A stretch of 64,000 bases of DNA, taken from NCBI GenBank assembly GCA_900472605.1, contig UCJD01000036.1:30377-94376 (forward strand). The letters run 5' to 3'. Within the stretch, counting starts at the first letter, position 1. Each line of letters opens with the position of its first letter. Shown here in pieces: positions 62,931-64,000 of the stretch. Under the pieces are notes generated by a model. That model searched no databases. It worked only from the letters and a program-made list of their open reading frames with translations, and was not told the DNA's origin. The translations under genes and the position numbers were made by a program. Source of the stretch: Hyphomicrobiales bacterium (GTDB taxonomy: Bacteria > Pseudomonadota > Alphaproteobacteria > Rhizobiales > Rhizobiaceae).

Positions 62931-63959
62931 TCACGGCATGGCCGCATATGCCCACGCGGCGCCGTAATAGGGGGAGCCATCGGCGTTGAACGGCATAAAT
63001 CTGTCAAACGCCATGCTAAGATGAACTTCCATTCCGCGTCCGGTTCGTGCCGCCGTAACAAGTTGATGCGAACCCCGGTAGGGAGGCTGCAGACGGTCGA
63101 TTGAACGTAACTGTTCAAATCGGTCAATTCCCATGGCGTGCCAGCTGGCCATGGCCGTGCGCAGCCTCACGACAGGGTCAAAGACGTTTGTTAAGCCATA
63201 CTCGCGCTCGGCGGGCGTCATTCCCCGCTGGAAGAGCCAGGGAGCTGGGGCGCCATCATTGGTGACGTCTGCAACGCCAGAAATCATCATCATCCGGAAA
63301 ACGGCGTGCCGTTTGGCAATCATTGCGGCATAACCCGCACCTTGGGAATGCCCGACAACGCTCACACGCGACCAGTCGACAATCTGGCCCGAGAGAAACC
63401 GACCCCAGCCTTCTGCTGGGTACTGCTTTCGAAGATGGTCAAGCAGTTTTGCCAGTCTCGGCTCGATCGCATCCGCAGGCTTGACGGAAACGAGGGGTGA
63501 CGTGTCGATTCCAGTCAATATCTCCTCGCGTACTTTGCCGGTGCAATCTGCGTCCGAAGACTTTTTGCAAATCTGTGCGACTGCCGTGTTGTTGGGATAG
63601 GCGATGGAGACGGCGTTGTATCCGCGCCCCGCAGCAAAGCCCACGATGTCCTTGGTCATCGTGGGGGATGTGCCGGTACCGTCGATAAAAAGGAATATTC
63701 GCCCTTTGCGCTGACCAGGCGTGTTCACGACGGCTGAAATATTGCTGTCTATCGCCCCCGTAGTCTTGTTCGGAGGCTGGTTCGCATTCGGATCGATAGT
63801 GGTCATGGCAATTTCATGTTCTACCAAAGTCGGCTGACCGCCATGAAAGAGTGGCTGCGCCGTCGCTTGGGTGGCGATCAGTTGCAGCAACAGCACCAGA
63901 AGCCTTGTCTCATTTTTTTTCGTTACGAATTTTCTCAAGATTTCTGGTAGGTCGGGCAC
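62931..63959 (-). CDS. secreted alpha/beta-hydrolase-like protein
   Basis: The 342-residue protein has a charged N-terminus and a hydrophobic signal (about 18-35, cleavage near ATAQ), then a hydrolase core with FLFIDGTGTSPTM and the nucleophile elbow VVGHSQGAGYAA; an acid and a histidine near the C-terminus are not clearly placed. It resembles a family of putative secreted esterases known from Burkholderia (BPSS1187-like). GTG 63959 has AGGAG eight bases upstream. The role is not known. Confidence 0.72.
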   Translation of the reverse strand: MPDLPEILRKFVTKKNETRLLVLLLQLIATQATAQPLFHGGQPTLVEHEIAMTTIDPNANQPPNKTTGAIDSNISAVVNTPGQRKGRIFLFIDGTGTSPTMTKDIVGFAAGRGYNAVSIAYPNNTAVAQICKKSSDADCTGKVREEILTGIDTSPLVSVKPADAIEPRLAKLLDHLRKQYPAEGWGRFLSGQIVDWSRVSVVGHSQGAGYAAMIAKRHAVFRMMMISGVADVTNDGAPAPWLFQRGMTPAEREYGLTNVFDPVVRLRTAMASWHAMGIDRFEQLRSIDRLQPPYRGSHQLVTAARTGRGMEVHLSMAFDRFMPFNADGSPYYGAAWAYAAMP

Positions 63960-63980
63960 GTAGATACTCCTGAGTTTCCT

Positions 63981-64000
63981 TTAGAGCATTTCCGCATTTT
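63981..64000. repeat. possible edge of a dispersed rhizobial intergenic repeat
   Basis: TTTAGAGCATTTCCGCATTTT-like sequence resembles the left arm of palindromic intergenic repeats common in Ensifer and Rhizobium. Only one arm lies in the window. A similar fragment (AGAACCGCTCCGGAAACAG) follows the kinase stop near 36281. Confidence 0.2.

Overview
The window looks like a megaplasmid or chromid segment from a Rhizobiaceae member (Ensifer, Rhizobium or Agrobacterium type). The clues are high GC, tightly packed catabolic operons each with its own ABC transporter, a BA14K-family protein, a FecI/FecR iron island, a nadABC operon next to an NrtR regulator, and a chemoreceptor ending in a CheR-binding pentapeptide. 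The genus assignment is inference. I see no insertion sequence, prophage, CRISPR array, rRNA or intact tRNA.

Layout. 1-4.9 kb: an acyl-CoA carboxylase operon (acyl-CoA dehydrogenase tail, carboxyltransferase, biotin carboxylase, MaoC hydratase, CitE-type lyase), probably leucine/isovalerate degradation with non-standard last steps. 5-9.5 kb: a secreted cysteine-repeat protein, a BA14K protein, and pntAB proton-translocating transhydrogenase. 9.8-10.0 kb: a decayed enolase-superfamily fragment. 10.1-19.1 kb: a flavoprotein gene broken by one frameshift, then a peptide-type ABC transporter operon that continues into a luciferase-like monooxygenase and two AhpD-related proteins; this is a conserved cassette of unknown substrate. 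19.2-24.2 kb: a D-amino-acid aminotransferase, a chemoreceptor and an L,D-transpeptidase. 24.4-29.9 kb: a GAPDH, NrtR, and nadA-nadB-nadC behind a strong promoter carrying two matching palindromes. 30-36.3 kb: methylmalonyl-CoA mutase and a six-PAS hybrid histidine kinase with two receivers. 36.5-38.5 kb: a long Prc-type protease. 38.9-47.7 kb (minus strand): fecI-fecR-receptor-binding protein-reductase-permeases-ATPase, a self-contained ferric xenosiderophore uptake and surface-signalling island. 48-59.6 kb: a LysR regulator, a second dipeptide-type ABC transporter, hyuA-hyuB and an opine-dehydrogenase-family enzyme, all in one direction. 59.9-64 kb: an HSL-type esterase divergent from a TetR regulator with a repeated operator-like motif, a MarR-GNAT fusion and a secreted alpha/beta hydrolase.

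The two most unusual systems are the LysR-ABC-HyuAB-opine dehydrogenase locus (48-59.6 kb), which reads as import, ATP-driven lactam opening and oxidative cleavage of an opine-like compound, and the ABC-monooxygenase-AhpD cassette (10.1-19.1 kb), in which one AhpD-like protein has no cysteine and its partner has the intact CxxC...H site. The nad promoter gives a clear regulatory prediction: two near-identical inverted repeats 34 bp apart, just downstream of the nrtR gene.
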